A DNA stretch of 64,000 nucleotides from Lepiota brunneoincarnata (taxonomy: Eukaryota; Basidiomycota; Agaricomycetes; Agaricales; Agaricaceae), in the NCBI GenBank assembly GCA_023014365.1, contig JAEBUN010000056.1, positions 1 through 64,000 of the forward strand, given 5' to 3'. Positions 61,538 to 64,000 of this stretch are shown here, one piece after another (position 1 is the first letter of the stretch; every line of letters begins with the position of its first letter). Made by a program: the position numbers and the translations under genes. The notes beneath the pieces were generated by a model. The model saw only the letters and a list, made by a program, of their open reading frames with translations, was not told where the DNA came from and did not search any database.

Positions 61538-62899
61538 TTAACCAACACCCCAGACCTCCACCCCAACACACTCGAAGCCAACAGCACCTCCAGCCAGTTG
61601 GCTCCCAGTGGGTGAACACAATACATCATTGGCAAATGTTATCGACCGTGCCGAGGTCCCTTCATACAGACTGTCGTCAAGGTACAGCCCATAAGAACCA
61701 TCCCTACATTTGGGCACGGGACCCGTGAGCAATGGAGAAAGGAGAAATGAAGCTAGGTACCCACCCGCCCCCAAAGGAGATAAACTCGGGCTCGCACAGC
61801 GAGATATAGTCGTTCCTACCCGTCCACTTGTAGGCTATCAACTCATCTTCATCTTCCACCCACCTCCACAGGAACGATTCTCCACTGCCGTAGTAACCCT
61901 GACCTTTACTCATCCTAAGTCCCTCGCCCATCCACGCACCGAAGAGCCCACCATCAGAGTCCTTTACAACGAAGACCATTCCGTGCAGCTTGGACCTAGA
62001 TCTGAGAGCGGCAGCCGTTGCAGGCCTCGCATTTTGAGTAGAGTGTCTTGAGAGAGATGCCATGCTGGTCAAGAGAGTAAATGAGGGACCAAGTGCGCGG
62101 AAGGCGGGATAATGCTGGGAGTTGTGGTCGGATCTACGGCATCGGTTGAGTGGGATACGCAATCGCAGGTATTGATGAGATTACGCACTTTGTCAGCAAT
62201 CGCAACGGTGAGGATCGGGACAGTGGTGATTCTCCTGCCCACGAGCTCGATGCTGCCGCTCTTCTTCTCAATGTATTCGCCGAGGTTTACTGGGCTAGGG
62301 CTGTTTGTGATCGGGGCAGGTTCGTCAGAGAAGAAGGGCTGGTCGTCATCGGATATGATGTGGCCGGCGACAGCCTCGTGTTCGAGTTCTGTGCTGAAGC
62401 CCTTGTCCCAATCATAGCCATCGGGTTTGAATCCGGGAGCGCCAGGAATGGGAACGAAGATGTGGGACGCGAATGGAGAGGGTGAATGTTTGAGGGTAGC
62501 AGAGGGTGTGACTGGAGCAGGGGATATGGTATCCACGTTGGCGCTGTGGGAGGAGAAGAAGGAGCGGGTAAATGGGATTGGGTTGTGAGTGGAAGGAACG
62601 CGGTCGTGGAGAGTCGCTAACCATGACGCCGACGATGAGGACAAGCTAGAGTCCTCTGTTGGGGTTGAAAGGATGGTAGGTGTCGAGGCGATTGGGGGTG
62701 CAAGGGTGGAATGAGACGGCCTGTGCCAGTAGAGCGGATCGTCCTGATGGTCGAGGAGCTCGTCGAGGACTGCGCGACGATTTCGGGCAGTGTTCGCCTT
62801 TGCATCTGCAAGGAACTTTCTATGTGGTTCATACTCGTCTTCTGGAGAAGGGGCAGGGGGGTCGAGAGGCCCAAGGTCGTGTGTAGAGGCAGAAGGCAT
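61538..62899 (-). CDS. OXR1: OXR1-type TLDc-domain protein, one frame break
   Basis: The start MPSASTHDLGPLDPPAPSPED is followed by a low-complexity region of about 170 residues and then the TLDc domain: SIELVGRRITTVPILTVAIADK, joined by an intron (GTGCGT...CCGTAG) to IRPQLPALSRLPRTWSLIYS and LDQHGISLKTLYSKCE. Next come VFVVKDSDGGLFGAWMGEGLR, YYGSGESFLWRW, YISLCEPEFISFGGGDGSYG, LYLDDSLYEGTSA and FECVGVEVWGVG. TLDc proteins protect against oxidative stress and bind V-ATPase; in yeast Oxr1 promotes V-ATPase disassembly. Between TLYSKCE and ATAAALRSRSKLHGMVFV the frame shifts by one at 62021-62030 (gaggcct), with no splice site able to repair it; one surplus G explains it. As OXR1 is a conserved gene, an assembly error is likely. 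The F-box gene diverges 89 nt away. Confidence 0.85.
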
Positions 62900-62988
62900 T
62901 GTACGCGGGTTAGGGTTAAAAGGGGGGGAAACAAAGGAGGAAGACGTACAAAAAATATAATTAAAACACACCTTTGGATTCTTCATCA

Positions 62989-64000
62989 ATGGCCATCCTC
63001 CCCATCGAGCTCTTCGATATTATCATCGATATCCTCAAACATGACAGACCCGCCCTCAAGGCTCTTGCCCTTACACACCCTCGCTTCACCCGTCGCGCCC
63101 AGGAACGTATCTTCGCACACATCGCCCTCAGCGGCGAGCAGAGCGACACCGACAATACCGACTCTATCCTCCTTGCGCTCACTCACCCAAAGCACACCCA
63201 TCTCCTCGCTTATATTCATGCGCTCACCCTGACCAATCTCATCTATTTTCGCTCCCCTACCGTCATCCCGGACCACGTTCCCAATCTCCTTCTTTCCCGT
63301 TCCCTCTAGCAGGAGGTCGGACTACGTTCCCAATCATCTCATCCCCCTCTTCATCGACACCATCGCTCCCCAACTTTCCTCCCTTGTTCTCCGTGGCTTC
63401 GCCCCAGGTGGCTGGAATGACGGTGAATCTACGCCCCTGCGCAGTGCTATCACCCGCGTTCTTGCTTCGCCCAAGCTGACTCACCTCGACTTTGATGGCG
63501 TCAACAGGTTCCCCATCACTCTGCTAAACCATGCTTCCACCCTCACTCATTTTCGCTTCGCCACGCCGTATGCCTCATATACCCCAGTGCCAGGTACAAC
63601 TATCGTCGATGCCCCTAAAATATATCTGGACGTACTAGAGATCAGCTTGTGGGGAGAGAACCCTCCTCGCCTCTTCATCGACTGGATTCTCGGAGATTCG
63701 CGTCTTTCTGTTGCTGGTCTACGCAAACTGTCTATCAATGGTACATTTACAAACCAAGTCGCCCACTCACTCTGGAGGCTGCTCGATGAATGCCACTCTA
63801 CCCTCCGCCACCTTTCCTTGGGACCAGACAACTTCAGTAAGCGCCTTTCCCTTTTGTCCTTCACAGCCCATTCTTACGGCGCCAAGGTTACGAGAGCTAC
63901 AACACCTTGTACAATCTACGCGTATTGCGCACACTACAGTTCAAGACAGAGCTAATCTACCACGAGAGACTGATCGAGCCCGCCCCATTCAGCTTTCTGA
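62989..64000 (+). CDS. F-box-type protein, 3'-truncated by window end, frame uncertain
   Basis: MAILPIELFDIIIDILKHDR followed by PALKALALTHPRFTRRAQERIFAHIAL is an F-box-like N-terminus of the basidiomycete kind, which links target proteins to SCF ubiquitin ligases. The first frame stops at 63309. From about 63309 another frame gives SDYVPNHLIPLFIDTIAPQLSSLVLRGF, SPKLTHLDFDGVN and ECHSTLRHLSLGPDNFS, an LRR-like second half. An intron 63837-63886 (GTAAGC...CCAAG) joins it to YESYNTLYNLRVLRTLQFKTE, which runs off the edge. The join between the first two parts is unresolved: a near-duplicate string (gac(c/t)acgttcccaatc) occurs at 63271 and 63320, and no phase-correct GT-AG intron was found. A frame break or unusual intron is possible. 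Confidence 0.6.

Noticed and set aside
1..64000. CRISPR array, operons or bacterial-type elements
   Set aside because: No spaced direct repeats of CRISPR type; genes have spliceosomal introns and eukaryotic families.

Overview
The window looks like nuclear DNA of a filamentous basidiomycete, most likely an Agaricomycete and possibly a Rhizoctonia-like fungus. The genes are split by many GT-AG introns of about 45-65 nt. The gene set is typical of a wood- or plant-degrading basidiomycete: AA9 polysaccharide monooxygenases (one with a CBM1), a fungal P450, an S10 carboxypeptidase, an old yellow enzyme, a seven-helix-type membrane protein, and a copper transporter beside a metalloreductase. No prokaryotic operon features are present. 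Gene models were spliced by eye from codon continuity and family conservation, so exon ends are inferences.

Layout. 1-4.6 kb: minisatellites, G/C homopolymers and a ~415-bp block duplication, without a convincing gene. 4.6-6.4 kb (-): a type II membrane O-fucosyltransferase-like protein. 6.4-11.5 kb: no gene seen. 11.5-12.6 kb (+): an AA9 gene with two frame breaks. 13.3-18.3 kb (+): a large Ser/Pro-rich protein with a C-terminal coiled coil. 22.0-24.7 kb (+): an IML2/TTC39-type TPR protein with an 18-nt microexon. 29.1-29.9 kb (-): a small unknown gene. 30.2-31.8 kb (+): an aldo/keto reductase. 32.0-37.0 kb (-): a YML020W-like alpha/beta hydrolase. 37.1-39.1 kb (-): an S10 carboxypeptidase. 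39.4 kb: a perfect 29-bp inverted repeat. 44.6-48.1 kb (+): a Ctr copper transporter followed 208 nt later by a ferric/cupric reductase. 48.1-49.9 kb (-): a multi-pass membrane protein. 50.8-51.5 kb (-): a secreted acidic-repeat protein. 52.0-53.4 kb (-): an intact AA9-CBM1 enzyme. 55.0-56.3 kb (-): an old yellow enzyme. 56.8-57.2 kb: a possible solo LTR. 57.4-57.9 kb: a possible membrane-protein fragment. 58.4-60.5 kb (-): a P450. 61.5-62.9 kb (-): an OXR1/TLDc protein. 63.0-64.0 kb (+): an F-box-type gene running off the right edge.

Functional links. The Ctr transporter and metalloreductase would work together: the reductase makes Cu(I), the form Ctr imports, and AA9 enzymes in the same window need copper. 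The S10 enzyme, AA9 enzymes and acidic protein are secreted. P450, OYE and AKR are redox enzymes of detoxification or secondary metabolism, but nothing here proves a cluster.

A recurring oddity is single-base frame breaks in otherwise well-conserved genes (AA9 copy 1, AKR, S10, OXR1, perhaps the F-box gene). Two of them sit at GG|GT splice donors. This pattern suggests either consensus indels in the assembly or real decay. Long gene-free tracts (6.4-11.5, 18.3-22.0, 24.7-29.1, 39.5-44.6 kb) contain no transposon ORF I recognise.
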